NCBI GenBank assembly: GCA_003999685.1
Contig: CP021229.1
Location: 558,001 to 622,000 of the forward strand
Length of the DNA stretch: 64,000 bases
Direction: 5' to 3'
From: Taiwanofungus camphoratus
Taxonomy: Eukaryota > Basidiomycota > Agaricomycetes > Polyporales > Taiwanofungaceae
Below are positions 34,771 to 48,300 of the stretch, in pieces. The position numbers were made by a program, and so were the translations under genes. Below the pieces are notes generated by a model that was given only the letters and a program-made list of their open reading frames with translations, made no database searches and had not been told where the DNA came from. The first letter of the stretch is position 1. Every line of letters starts with the position of its first letter.

Positions 34771-35204
34771 CTAGTGTTTTGACTCCTTCTCCGCGTCCTC
34801 GACAAATTTCTTGATGCTATTCACCCTGATCAGTTGTCGACAGTCCGTTCCTTATGACTGAAAAGATTGTATACACGTACAATTCCTCTTCCTCGCTGTT
34901 CACACAGAGATCAGCAACGTGATTGTCAGAGGGGGAATTCAATACATCTGCGGACGTAGAAGACATACCTCGAGCTGGCATTAAACTTGGGAGTGTCCTT
35001 CACCTGCTCTGTCGTCTGCTTCCCTGAGCCTGCAGGAGCCTCCTTCTTACCACCCGTTGAAAGCAGACCGAGGCCTACCGCACCAAGAATGGTACCGAGC
35101 GCGAGGTATTCGTTTTTGATGGCACGGCCGAAAATGACGCTAGAGAGAGTGAAGATTAGCTGTTTCAATCAACGACTGCCTTATCGAACGACATACTAAG
35201 ACAT
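34771..35204 (-). CDS. ATP19: Mitochondrial ATP synthase subunit K
   Basis: This encodes a small inner-membrane protein of the F1Fo ATP synthase that helps hold the dimer together in fungi. Four exons on the minus strand are 35204-35197 (8 nt), 35139-34969, 34895-34881 (15 nt) and 34825-34771. They total 249 nt, or 82 residues. The protein starts MSYVIFGRAIKNEYLALGTI, giving the family pattern of IFGR and EYLALGT. One transmembrane helix follows (LGAVGLGLLS), then a Lys/Gly-rich linker. The soluble tail KFNASSSEEEELVNSIKKFV, ending EDAEKESKH, matches the usual NASSxEEExFI tail. No cleavable presequence is expected. The two tiny exons would be missed by many gene finders. The assignment is good given length and motifs. 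Confidence 0.82.
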
Positions 35205-37162
35205 GGCGGGAGGAATTTATGGTGGATTCGGTCTGCTGGCCGCGAAAGCGTAACTCGGGGATTACCGGTAGCTGGACTTCACCTGACTTCGACTCTGAAT
35301 CGTTCAACATTCAACACTCCTGTCATATATCCACCTGGTACAGGAGATGGCCCCTGTTCTTCATTGCTACGTTTCGATACATTTCCTAAGACCGTGTCCT
35401 AAATTTCCTCGCCAGCATCAGTCTTTTGTCAAACTTAGGGAGAAAGTACTCCTAACACCCGACTTATTAGGGACATGTTCAGCTTCGTAATGATCCGTTG
35501 GCGCCACTGGTCTATGTAAATGCAATTCTCCTTCGAGTCATCCAGGCTATGAAACCTTGTCTTGCGTCGTTCCCAACGGATGACTACTGATGCAACAATA
35601 TTTTATCGGTGCTACCTATCTGCTGCGATCAACCATGTACGTGATTATATTTGCAACACGCGTGTTGTGTACGCCGCCAGTCCATCTCCTGCAGGTCGTT
35701 GTGCTTAGCCGCTCTGATGAGGATGTCCTTATCGACTTTGAGTATCAAAATGTGCCGTAGAGATAACTTCGCCGAATTTTGCTCAAGATTTGACGGTGTT
35801 CAAAATTGGTTTCCTACTGTTTATCTTAGACTGTGCCGCCTGATCATTTTCACTCTTCTAACTTGTCGTTTCTTGGATGAAAGCTAGGAGATGATGTCCA
35901 ATGGGTGAGTCTCAGCCATACAACCTGTTGTCCTTAGATGCGAGGTCATTACGCAGACTAGGTTACCTTTATATATGCAAGCCTCGCAAGGGAAGAGGCT
36001 TGGCCAGTGTCACTTGAACTGCGCCTAGCACAGCTATTATCATGCAGCGTGTCAAGTCTTGGCGCCTCGGTTTCCTAATCGTCCTGCACATGTTTTCAAC
36101 CAAACCCGCACTACGCATGTTTGTTCCCTTGCAGCTCTCAGTAAGCGAGCGTCCTAGCGCACCTGTGCCTCCCATTGCGTCTGTTCATCGGCATGGAAAC
36201 CAAACGTACCAACTTTCTCAGGAAGCATTTGTCCTGTTACTCTTTCGAGCGTGTACTCAACCACACCCAACACATATGCTACCGGTCACACGCGCAACGT
36301 CGACTTATGCGGAAGAGTTACAGCCTGGGACCTTTTCGCCGGGTATGTAATCGCGGCGCTTGTTTATGGAAATGGCTCCAATGTCCTGATTTGGCGTTGT
36401 CGACGAGTATATGAGCATGGGAACGACGAAAGAGTAATTATATCTTATCTGATCTTTGCTTGACCTTGCTAGGACTTCTGAACTGGTCGGGTAACCTCAA
36501 TTTTGACTCTGAAGCTAAATGCAATCTTCCACAGGATATGGGTTGTTTTGAAAGATGGGATGGTCAGAGCAAGAAAACAGGGAACAATACTCCCTAGTCC
36601 TTGTTAGAACTGTCAAATACTGGTCGGCAACTACAATGGTAACGTCTATCAGCTGTCAAAGTCAGGCCCCGAGCCGGAAGGCGGACAGAATATGCCGCCC
36701 GATTAGTGTCTCGATCAAGCCTGCGACTTCTACGAGCAGAGCCTGAGGCCCCTTCTCAAGCGGACTCCTATCGCCAGAGCCAAGCCAATGCGAAATGTAA
36801 CCCGATGGTCCCAACCGTTCCCTCTGATTACACGCTGGTCCTCTCAGAACAGGGGGCTGTCTGTTTGGATAAGGACAGCACGTGATCGTACATGAGGCGC
36901 GTCTCCCCCTCAATGAGATGGGGCCTTATGGCTGGAGATTCGGATCCGATCTTGGCACCTACAGTGGCAGGCGCTATATGGTCAACGGTCAGTTTCCTCC
37001 GTCATGGCAGGATGAGGTATCCGGTGGCACGGAGCGCGAACTTTAAGCTTTGACACTTTAGGACACGAGCTTTTGATTTTGCCTCCACCCACTTTTGTCA
37101 CACCACCATTCCCTCCCCCTGAGCATCTGGCTTGAACATCCTGAGGTCGTCCCTCCGAAGCA
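35205..37162. other. Region without a secure gene
   Basis: A TATA-like sequence at about 35970 precedes a plus-strand frame from 36042 that starts MQRVKSWRLGFLIVLHMFST, a possible signal peptide. Downstream a frame reads YGNGSNVLIWRC, which loosely recalls a ricin-B-type repeat. I could not join these into a gene. Either a degraded secreted protein or chance fits. The last ~300 bp are the promoter region of the GH16 gene. Confidence 0.35.
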
Positions 37163-38684
37163 ATGCTCGTGTATCAATATGTCCTTTGTCTATTGATGCT
37201 TTCTTTGACCGGGACGGCTGTGGGGTTTGAACTCTTGCACGACTATTCCGGAGAGACATTCTTTAGTGGATGGGACTTTTACGGCTATTGGGACAACCTC
37301 ACCTTGGGTGAGTGTTCTCCTTTAACCATATAAATTAGGCTAATGTGAGGGGGCGCAGGTAATGTAACATGGCTCGCTGCTGAGGAAGCCACCCAAATGA
37401 AGCTAGCCTATGTTAACAACGCGGGAAATGCAATAATGAGAGTAGATAATACGACCACAGTTCCAATGGGTGGCAAGCGGAACTCAGTCAGACGGCTCTG
37501 TTCACTCTTGGTCTACTGTTTGTCTCACATGCGTTCAGGTCCGGATCACCTCCCACGAACTGTATGATTTTGGTAGTCTCTGGATCATTGACGCATTGCA
37601 TCTTCCGTATGGTTGCTCTGTCTGGCCTGCTTTCTGGAGCTTTGGCCCGGACTGGCCCAACGGTGGTGAGATTGGTCAGTAAACATGCTGTTCAGCACGT
37701 TATGCTGCTCTTACATATAATTATGTGCTGTATTGCAGATATCATTGAAGCGATAAACGTAATGCCCAATAACCAGATGGCATTACATACTACGGAGGGT
37801 TGTACTCACAACACGCCTCCAGACCAGCTTGGTTACAGTGGGGAGTTAGACTGCGGAACAGGTTCTGGTTGCACGGTGGGGGAAAGCAAACAGAACAGCT
37901 ACGAAAGCGGTTTTGCAGCTGCGGGCGGAGGCGTATTCGCTACACAATTTGATGTTGCTGGAATTAAGTAAGTCAAGCCCCATTCTCAGGAGACTTAACC
38001 GTGCTCATCGCCGCCGCTCCAGCATGTGGTTCTGGAGCGTGAGTCCGAATAGTGACCATATATATTACTCGGTACTCAAAATCTCCCAAAGAGGCCAAAC
38101 GTACCAGCATCTATAGCGAATGCTTCCGCAAATTCATCTATGGACCTCTCCGATTGGGGGCAACCCTCTGCAAGCTATCCGAACACGTCTGCATGCAACC
38201 TCTCGAACAAGTTCTCGGCACAGCAGTTAGTATTTGATATCACTCTATGTGGAGATTGGTGAGAGTGCTTTCTCTGCTCACAGTTGCGCTTCTCGGATTC
38301 GCTGACATATCGATGTCTTGATTTGTTAAGGGCGGGTGTTCCAGGGATTTATGACTCCGAGTGCTACAATGCAGGACCAGCACACGATTGCGTTCGTATT
38401 TAGGTTTCTCACCCCAATGCTATCACTCATCCATTTTGCAGTACCAGGACATGGTCGTAGGGCCAGGAAGTCCTAAATTCGACGAAGCGTACTTTGAAGT
38501 ATCGTATGTCCGCACATACACCACCGGCGTTGTGGTACCTTCTAGTACCTCTGCAGCGCCTACTTCAGCGGCAACGAGCCAGAGAACACAGAGTTCAGGT
38601 GGCCAAAGTTTGCATGTGGTGCTGACATGGGGAACGCTTCTCGCCTTGGGCCTGGTGCTCGGGTCATTGCTCCCTTGGGTATGA
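37163..38684 (+). CDS. GH16 beta-glucanase, probably GPI-anchored
   Basis: This encodes a secreted glycoside hydrolase family 16 enzyme that acts on beta-1,3(4)-glucans of the cell wall. Eight exons are 37163-37307, 37359-37486, 37539-37674, 37739-37967, 38023-38038, 38092-38258, 38331-38391 and 38442-38684. They total 1125 nt, or 374 residues. A signal peptide ([20 protein letters not shown]) leads into [20 protein letters not shown]. The fold markers [20 protein letters not shown] and [20 protein letters not shown] follow. The catalytic motif GEIDIIEA places Glu135 and Glu140 as nucleophile and acid/base, with Asp137 between. MWFWS and [20 protein letters not shown] are also typical. The C-terminus has a Ser/Thr linker and the hydrophobic tail [20 protein letters not shown], suggesting a GPI anchor. 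Exon 5 is only 16 nt. A role in wall remodelling or degradation is inferred. Confidence 0.9.
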
Positions 38685-39675
38685 GGTGGTATGCCATCAT
38701 TTATCTTACGGACCCCTTCGGACAGGTTTATTTCGGACTTCGATTTGTTGGTGCTGAATTTCTTGCATACTAGATTAATAGCTTGTCGGTCTCAGAGTTA
38801 ATGGGAAGCTACGGATTAGGCATACGGGACCATAGTACTCATTCCTTTACGACGTTCTGATTTTGTATACCTTACTTTATGCCCAAGGGGCTTCGTCATT
38901 CGGACTAGCTATTCGGCTCGGAGCGTTGAGGTCTCCACCGGACACATATTCTTCTTCTGATTTTCTTTCAGAAGGGACGTATGTCTAACAAAGACGCAGT
39001 CTTTCACCTTGGAGGTCAATCTACTACGTACGGAGCCGACCTGTATCCCAGGCGCTCTGCTACGTACGGTATAGCGAAGTCATGTTTCTCTGCTCGGCGT
39101 CCAATCATGCCCATTATGCGGCTTTATGGCATATGCCTGGCAAATTCCGGGAATTTCAAGTCAAACACGTGAGTGTCCGTTGATCCTGCCGCACAGTCGA
39201 CTTTTGCACAGGTTTTATGATTGCTATCACCTGGTGTATCCGACATGCCACTGATAGCCATCAGGTATCAGCCAGCCCAGGTGCGCATTGTCCAAGCGAT
39301 GCACTGCTGGCTGGTACTCCCACGTGTCTTTAGAGATGCTAATCTGCCGACGCCAGGTAGGGCCCCTAAAATGTGTCGAGGAATATGTGCACCGAGATGG
39401 TCAGGACCGATTGCCTTCCGTTGACCGGAGGATGAACTCTGAGCCTGCATCGACATCAATCCTCAAGCTAGGGACCTTGTCGGCCATTCAGTTACCGTAA
39501 ATTAGGAAAGGCCAGGGATAATTGGCCTGCCTGGCGAGCTTTCGGAGCAGAGGAGTATGTAGATACCCATACGCATTAGTTCAGCGCATACGATTGTATG
39601 TTATACGTTGTACGGACCAACTGTTTCCTTGTGGGACCGCGCCGTGTAATGGTACATGCTAGACTCTAGGCTAAT

Positions 39676-39694
39676 ACCTACCTACCTACCTACC
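39676..39694. repeat. (CCTA)n microsatellite
   Basis: About five CCTA units in tandem lie in non-coding sequence. Confidence 0.8.
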
Positions 39695-42600
39695 TGTGAG
39701 AACAAGCGAAAAATCGACGACGGGCGCGGTTTGTCCACGGGCGCAAACGAAGCCCGAAGGGCAATTGCATGAGGTAAGTACATGAAAATTGATCGTTTAT
39801 ATGCCCGGTAACCCCCTGCTCTCGGCCAGGCACTATCGCGGTGGGGCGTGCGAGCTCGCCACGATCGCGTGCTCCAACACTACCGTCACTGAGAGCCACG
39901 TGCTAAAAGCGATTTCGCTACGAATCAATGCTGCACAACAAAGTACAGGAGGTACTTATTTCGAGACACTGGTACGTCAAATTCAGTATGAAGCAGCCAC
40001 GTAATCAACAAGGAGAGGGGGAGATTTGATCTCCTAACATTTACCGGTGGGGTCAGTACCGATGATATACATACATACGTCTTGAAGTACTTACCATTAT
40101 CACCCATGTTCACGGCTGCTCGCATCCTGTTGCTGTACAATCGAAGTTCGAGCTCCTTTATATATAGATATGCCTTAATATCGTTTCTACCGTTTCCGAT
40201 CACTTATTTGACGCAGAAAGAACAACATGCGATTCGAGCTATACTTAGACAAGGTATTTTATCGCATGTAAATCATCCTGAGATTGCGCAGATCTCGACC
40301 AGGTCGTCGACGATGATGACGGTTCCTAAGTCCTCCTTGTGCCAATTATGGCGATCCAGCTTTGTATGGTGGTTGCTGGACAGCCTACACCGCGTCCCCA
40401 TCAATTGAAGGAGAAAGCTGTTGGCATCGTACTATTCACAGTGAATGTTTACATTTCACTCGGCTCTACTGATCCTGTTGCCTGAAGTATGGCGAAGACA
40501 TGAGCAGGAAACGTGCTCATTATAGTCATTACAGGAGATGAAGCTACACGAACAGACGGTCGAGTGATAATAGCGCCTTCGTACACTGTATGTAGGTTGG
40601 TGTCTCCGACTCTCCGCAGCATCTCTCTCACTTACACGCCATGAGTTATACCAGCTTGGATGACAGAGAAGCTTAAATCATCATGTCTCTCAGCTGCTCT
40701 ATGCGCACTCAAGGTATCGCGATCTGAGACCTCCCGACCTTCCCTCGCTAACCATGCACTAATGCTACGTCAGCTCTCGGAGTGTTTCAATTACACATAC
40801 GGGGCCCGGGCTGGATCTTACACCAGGCCCGGGTCAAATATACGACATGCATGAGAAGAGTTGTTCTTTCCTAAACGAGAACGAGTCTCGTTTTAACAGG
40901 TACTAGTATGGCCGCAGATGAGCAGGGTGCGGTGAGTTGGATTCATCGTGATATTTGCACCGAACGACCCGAATGATTGGTCTCTCCCACAAAAAGAGAC
41001 AGGCTATTATGCATGTGAATGTGCTTGTATTTGTCGTAGTTCTCTCATCTGTCTATGTAAGTTTCGCTGACCCTTCCATGAGTAATGCAGCCTTTCGAAT
41101 TTTTCAATCCAAAGGCACCAGGAGAACTGCGAAACGAGCGTAAGTGCGGGGTGAATGCTGATGCTGTTAGCATAGGGTTGATAACTTGCGTTCTCAGGTT
41201 TCGTCTGCACCCTGATAACTTAAATAAGTTATTCTGTACTTGATTCTTCTTCGATTGCATGAGCATGCTCAGCCGTGTTTTTGGAGTTAGGTGGCCTTGC
41301 CCCCACTATGTGTTCAAAGGAACAGATCCTTCAAGTGAGGTGTATGGCAGTAGAAGAGTAGCATGTCTGGTATCGCGGCATCGTGGGCAGAGTAATTTTC
41401 TCTCTCAGAAGGATTACAGCTGAAACCTTGACCTAGTGGCTGTTGCGTCTTCGGCAATTGCACTAGATCTAGTGAGTAAAACAAGTTCGACGTCACAAAT
41501 AGCAGATCCTCCATACGGCACATACCAATCTATTGGTCCTATTTCTTAGTGATTGTACAGCTGTATACCGTCTTGTAGGTGCGTCGTGATATCGATGTTG
41601 GACGCTGAACCGACCTCATCCTTTTGTCCTTGATGTATTGCCAGGTGCTCCCGTAGAGTGAGTTGGTTTCAATACCGCTCGACGACTCTATTAAACCATT
41701 AGCATACGCATATTTTATCGTCTTCGTCGATCCGATATTCTGGTCGGACCTCTTCATCCGCAATGATCTGTGTGATCTTCATGCAAAATACCCGATTCCT
41801 TTACGCTTGCGCGTCCGCTGAGAAGTGATGTGTCAAGTTTTCAAAAGTCATTCACAAGAATCCAGCGGCCTCAAGGTGGCGCTACGCTTCCAAAACAGTG
41901 AATTTTAGCAAGGTTTCTCTGCGCCCAAATTATTGCATGACGACAGTCAAACGGCAAGTCGCAGCATTCACCTGTGTTCCTTTAATGATACCAGCGTCAT
42001 CGTGATCTCGTTCTTCGTCCTTGTGCTCACCCTCTTTCTTCCCTGCAAGACTATTTGCCGACTGCTGTTGGTCTTGTCATACCTATACGAAGTAAACCAC
42101 AAGCCTGTAGCGTCCCACATCCATCGTATCGGCTGCCAACGTATTCTTTCGCTCGGACATCACCTTCCCGCCGTTGCGCAGTACATTGTCGCGAACTCCG
42201 GGACGGATTGATGAAGCGTGAAAATGCTGTCCTTATTCACAGTCATATGCTTGAGTCTCATTCCTATGATCTTCGTGTTTATACACCGTGGCCGTCCTGC
42301 GGGAGCGTTCGCTCTTTGCCAAAGGCGAGGGATCATAACGAGTGGTCCAGTCTGGTCCACAGGACAGGTCGCACGAGTAACAATACGGGCCCGTTCAACT
42401 TGAAAGTAAACAAAGTGTAACGCCGCGATTGCTGGCGGGCACAGGCTTTATTTTTATCTAATATCACCACAGGATGCCCCAATCGCGCTTTCGTTCATTA
42501 CGAACACCATAAAGAAGCGTAAGTTAATTTGACTGCCTGTATAATAGTATTAGTAATAGATCTTCCTCTCCGGGCCATTCCCAGGCCGCTCTTCGGTGCT

Positions 42601-45304
42601 GGATCCGACACTCCATCTTCTCGTCCGGACCCTTTTACGATATCCCGATGCTAACAACGTAAACACGTTTCCCCGGGAGGACAGAAGCTCTGGACGTCTG
42701 ACTAAATAAAGACGGGTGTGATCCGCCACAGCTCGAGGTCAAAGCCGAGCAGCAGCAGCGAGGAAAGTACCCACGTGCGGCCGAACAAGGCTCCTTCATT
42801 GATCGATGATATTAGAAGCGATAGGAGCATGCCACGAGACTTTGAGGAAGCAGAGCAATGATAGCAATGCCGGTGCCCAATTCGCGCAGTTCCTTCGCCA
42901 GCAGCACCGTCAGACGAACTGGCTGACACGGAACCAAGTCCCGGGATCCTCAGCTGTGCTATCTGTCACTTGAGCGACGGGAATTACAATGCATCAGGAG
43001 CAGTGTTGGCAGTTGGCATGCCCCATATGCCAAGCCGGGGTAGACATCGACCCCCCTAAAAATGTTCGTATTCACGATCACCGGGAGCATCAAGGGGGGG
43101 GGAGGGGTAACATAGCCGCCTTTGAGTCAGGCTGCTGACATACGGGCCCGAATGTGAGCTGGGTCTACGCACCTCCCTTTCGCATGGGCAGGTCGATACT
43201 GTAAAGCAGGCAGAGTTCCGCCAACGACAGCCAGGCTTGTCTGAAGGTTACAACACAAAGTCACGTTTGAGAAATGCAAAGCCAGAGTAAATAAGGTCCC
43301 AATAGACCATGGTCAGTAGAGACGGCATATGCTTCCGTCGGACCACTGATTCGCAGCTTTGAACAAAAGTGCATGAAACCGTCGGCGCATTTATCTATCC
43401 AAGTCAATGACCTGACACGGGTATGAGGCATGGTTCAAAATGTGATTACCTCGAGGTATATCGTTCGATGGGACCAGCAGTAAATAAGGTGCCAGAATTG
43501 AAAGCAGCGAGTGGTCTGAGCCTTTCGCATCCCCCGTCCCCCTCGCGCCTATTTCGATTTGTAGAGAAGAACAATTGAATAGCAGAGTGAGGATTAACAA
43601 GAAGCTCAAGTCCCTTGACACTAGACTGGATTTAGATGACCGGCGTTCTCAAGTGACATCCTCTGCTAATGAGGATTGGTGTCCAGTCGCGGAGCAATCG
43701 ACGGAGATCAGACTCTAAACATGCCTAGGACCAGTAGGAAGCTTTGTTATCCGAAGAACTTAGCCGTATGCAACAAGTTCGGGAAGAGATGTGGTCATGG
43801 GTCTCCAAACGTACCAGATAGTGGGGGATTTAGAGAGGTGCTGAACCTGGCCAAGGGGTCTAGGACAAAATGCGGCATGTGCCGAGGCGGGTTCCAAGCC
43901 GGGCGATAAACACAGCGGCCCCGCCTGTCATCGCGGTGCCGTTTTTTTTAACTCAGCGCTCCTCCAATCGATCGCGGAGTGAAGTTATCTTGTTGGGGCG
44001 TCCAAAAAGATTGCAACGATTAGGCTGGAAACAAATACTGACGTAAGTTCTGCCGTGATGGGGTCCTGCCTTCCACCGCGTGACACTGGCACGTATGAGG
44101 TGCTTCATTGCCAACTTTGACTTTGACCTAAGATGTAGTTCAGGAAGAGGAATCTCTATGATTGCATCTGACAATACCCTTGTTATATGAGCCACCTCTT
44201 TTTACTCGGAGGTATGTCCTGTCGCTTATCCAAGCTGTGAACTTTGAACCGTGGAGTGCTACAGATTACAAGGTAGGTTCGGACAAGGGGAGTGACCGTT
44301 TCCAGCTTCAAAGTAACGGCTCCAGTAGACTGAGGCTAGGCCCGGTTCTGAGGGCCCTAATCGTATACGCTCTGCTTGTGTTTACCAGGAATGATTTCTT
44401 TAATTTTGTGCACGCCGATCTTCTGCACGACTGTTCATTCCTTCAATTTTATTCTGTTGAGCCATTGTCCCCCCGTGTGCACGCGCTGAACATCATCCGC
44501 CTCAAGTAACTTGCTGCCCGACGGAGGTGATCCCCGGTGATTGTGAAATTATATGTCTTAGTCACATTTGGCGCATGCAGGACAAACTCGGCCGAGAGAC
44601 TGTTTATCAGGCAGTAACACTACGCAAGTATCATACGCGTGGAACGTGTGGCCTCCGGTGCGCAGCACCCTTGACTAAGGTCAACGTATCGAAGATTACT
44701 GCGGGGAAGCTTGTGAGTGGCTCTGTAGACTTGTCTGCCACAGGGTGCAGGGCCATTGCATGGATAATACAAACAAAACTGACACTTATGTCATTGCGTG
44801 CACAGCGGCGTTCCAGTCCAGTAAGATGTGTGTCACAGCGTGACAATGCCGCTAGGGACCCCGTGAACAGGTAAGATCCTACCTGCGCGCCAACCCATCA
44901 ATTCGAGAACGTTCTGCTCCCGTTTCCTCGGTTTGAATGCAACACCCATCTCAAGCTCCTCACACTGAGTCACAGGCAACTTTGACTAAGTTCAACCCTG
45001 AATGGATTGAACCTTGGGGAACGAGGATCGTAAGTTTCTGCTTGAAGGATTTCCCTTCTCTAGTGACCTCCGTGGATGTTACACCGTAGAAGGACTCTGA
45101 CAAAAATGGAATTATGAGGGTCGACTGGATCCCCATTCTTTTTTTATTTGTCTGAAGATTTCGTGACGGAGATACATTACAGACATGATGTCAACGGGCC
45201 AATCATCTTGCGCATGCATAAGTCAGATCGACTGTTTCCCGAGTCCTCGGGCTTTCGATTATCGTGCAAGAGATCTTTGCAGGTTTGTAATGCCTCCTCG
45301 AGGC

Positions 45305-45311
45305 TATAAAA
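45305..45311 (+). promoter_or_regulatory. TATA box of the ABC transporter gene
   Basis: The sequence TATAAAA lies about 60 bases before the ATG at 45367. That is a normal distance for a fungal core promoter. Confidence 0.55.
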
Positions 45312-45366
45312 GTCGCCCAATGCATGTACTTACTCCGTGTCAACGTTCCCTCCTACTGAGCCCTCT

Positions 45367-48300
45367 ATGACTGAGACTCCCGGAGACGAGCGAACCCTCT
45401 TCGGCGATGGCGCGCTCGACGCCCGTCAAGTCGATGTCGCCAGAGCCGAGGCAGAGTTCAATGAACTGTCCCGAGCATTGACGATACGTTCCCGTGCCAC
45501 TGAAGACCGGTCTTTCGATGAGAAGGATATTGAGAAGGCCGCAGCACATGATGAAGAGCGCTTTGACTTGCGCGAGTATCTCAGCTCGTCCAATGATGCG
45601 ATGCAAAGTGCGGGTATCAAGCATAAACATGTCGGCGTTACATGGGAAAACCTCCGAGTGGACGTCGAAGGTGGAACAGACCATAAGGTTTGCTAGACCT
45701 TGTGCTTGCCTCTCAACAGGTACTCATCATTTGTTGTCGTCATCGAAAGCTATACGTCAGGACGTTCGGAAGTGCGTACAATTTTGTTTGGAATTATCTT
45801 GGGTCTGATACTGATGAAATGTCACAGAGGCGGCTATTGAATTCTGGTTCACTCCTTTCGTGGTAGCCTCGTCAATCACGAATCGTTTATTCCCTGCAAC
45901 CAGACGAAGCTCCGAGATCACAACAATCCTTCAAGAGTAAGTTCTCCTCTTTCTTTTCCGTCTGGTTGACAAAATTCAGGGCTCTTGCAGGTCCTCCGGG
46001 GTATTGAAACCTGGCGAGATGTGTCTCGTTTTAGGTTGCCCGGGAGCTGGATGTACCACCTTTTTAAAGACGATCGCCAATGAAAGGGGGGAATACGCCA
46101 ATGTGGCCGGCGATGTTCGCTATGCGGGTATTGACGCGAAACAGATGGCTAAGTACTACAAGGGTGAGGTTTGCTATAATCAAGAAGGTAAGGCTACTCT
46201 TAGCGAACTAGGGATGCGGTTTTGAGTGACGTTTGTATAGACGATCTCCACATCGCCACTCTTACCGTTGCTCAGACCTTGAACTTTGCCTTGTCGCTCA
46301 AGACACCCGGTCCCAAGGGCCGTCTTCCCGGCATGTCTCGCGAGAAATTCAACGAAACCGTTATAACCACTCTTCTCCGAATGCTCAACATTTCCCACAC
46401 CGCAAATACCTACGTCGGCGACGAATTTGTGCGCGGTGTCTCTGGAGGAGAGCGGAAGCGTGTTTCTATCGCGGAAATGATGGCCACGCGTGCACACGTC
46501 CTGTCTTACGATAACTCGACTCGCGGGCTCGATGCAAGTACTGCCCTTGACTTTGTCAAGTCATTGAGGGTCATGACCGATGTCCTTGGGCAGACAACCT
46601 TCGTCACTTTGTATGCCATTCTTGATTCAGCGAAATCCTTCTGGCTGATTTTTACATTTAGGTACCAAGCTGGCGAATCCATCTACGAATTGTTTGACAA
46701 GGTCATGGTCTTAGACAAAGGTCGCCAGGTATACTTTGGTCCTCCTTCTGCTGCACGGGCATACTTCGAGGGCCTGGGCTATAAGTCCCTCCCCCGCCAG
46801 AGCACTCCAGATTATCTGACGGGCTGCACTGACCCCAACGAGCGACAATTCGCGCCCGATCGCTCTGAACACGACGTTCCCACGACGCCCGAGCAGCTCG
46901 AGGAAGCCTTCCGCAAGTCGGACTTTGCACGCGAGATGTACGATTCGCTCGAGAAGTACAAGGTCAAAATGGAGCACGACAAGGAAGACCAGGAGGCGTT
47001 CCGTGCGGCCGTCGAGGCGGACAAGAAGCGCGGCGTGTCGAAGAAGAGTCCGTACACGCAGGGCTTCATGAACCAGGTCCGCGTGCTGGTCGTCCGCCAG
47101 TTCCAGATGCGGTTGCAGGATAGGTTCCAATTGATCACGAGTTACACACTGTTTACGGTAAGCGCGTGTGTCCGGTGGCGTACGTCGCACTGAATGCTGA
47201 CCAACTACCACTCTTGGTTAGGTTCTGGCCCTCGTCTTAGGTGGAGCTTACTTCAACCTCCAGCCAGATGCTGCAGGCTCTTTTACCCGAGGTTCGGTCA
47301 TTTTTTCTGCCATGTTGACGGCATGTTTAGATACATTTGGAGAGGTTTGAACCGTTCATTCTATACTCTTGTACTTGCTCTAATGGATGTCTCCAGATGC
47401 CCACCCAGATGCTCGGACGGCCGATCATCAAGACCCAGGTATGTTCAGGTTTGATGTGTGCATTAGTGTCGTAGGATGACACGTCTTTTGCTAGACAAGC
47501 TATAGTTTCTACCGTCCTGCCGCTATGCCGATCGCAAACACTTTGGCAGACATACCATTCTCTGCGTCAAAAATATTCATTTTCAACGTGATAGTATACT
47601 TCATGGCGAATCTTTCGCGCACGGCAGGAGGGTTTTTTACATATGCATTGTTTGTATGTGTCGCCATATCCTTGTCGTCGCATGGGGACCGTTTACTCAT
47701 GTGTGAATCGTCTAGAATTACATAGCGTTTCTCACGATGCAGGGTTTCTTCCGGACGTTCGGCTACATGTGCTCGAACTTCGATTCAGCGAACCGGTTGG
47801 CTACATTCTTCCTCCCTAACATGATGCAGTATGCCGGCTACATGATACCTGTCTTCGACATGAAGCGGTGGCTGTTTTGGATCGTAAGTGCAGAAACATG
47901 TGTTCTTTGTGCGCACGTTGACGTATACTATTCTTCTAGTATTACATCAACCCGATCTCGTACGGTGAGCTTTGATGTCTTTCAATGATAGCGTACAGGG
48001 GCTGATTGCACGCCATTAGCATGGGCTGGGTGTATGGAGAATGAGTTCATGCGTGTTACTGTATGTTGCTGATTCTCGTCGGCCAATTGACCGCTTACTT
48101 TAGTGCCATAGTTGGCCTGCAACGGGAATTACATCGTACCTCGCAATCCCCCCGGAGCAAACATCTATCCGTATGTCATGTCCATTCACTATCCGGTACA
48201 TTTCTAAGATATCTGAAAAGGGATTATCTCGGTCCAAATCAAGCTTGCACGCTCTACGGAGCAAGCGGAGGCAACAGTGAGATTTCAGGTCGAACGTACA

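Larger units (their letters stand above)
38685..45366. other. Long gene-poor region (6.7 kb)
   Basis: I found no gene I can support. Open frames on both strands are short, do not join by plausible introns into a recognisable protein, and lack motifs. A hydrophobic plus-strand stretch near 41.98-42.09 kb (VIVISFFVLVLTLFLP) could be a remnant of a membrane protein. A (CCTA)n microsatellite lies at about 39676-39694. The last ~400 bp form the promoter region of the ABC transporter gene. The region could hold decayed genes or repeats that only database searches would reveal. Confidence 0.4.

Noticed and set aside
40800-40850. Inverted GGCCCGGG-type sequence as a terminator or structured RNA
   Set aside because: The arms do not pair well beyond the GC core, and there is no gene context for it.
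41314-41523. A minus-strand frame reading MEDLLFVTSN, loosely like an MSH2 segment
   Set aside because: The similarity covers under ten residues and neighbouring sequence does not continue it. Chance is enough.
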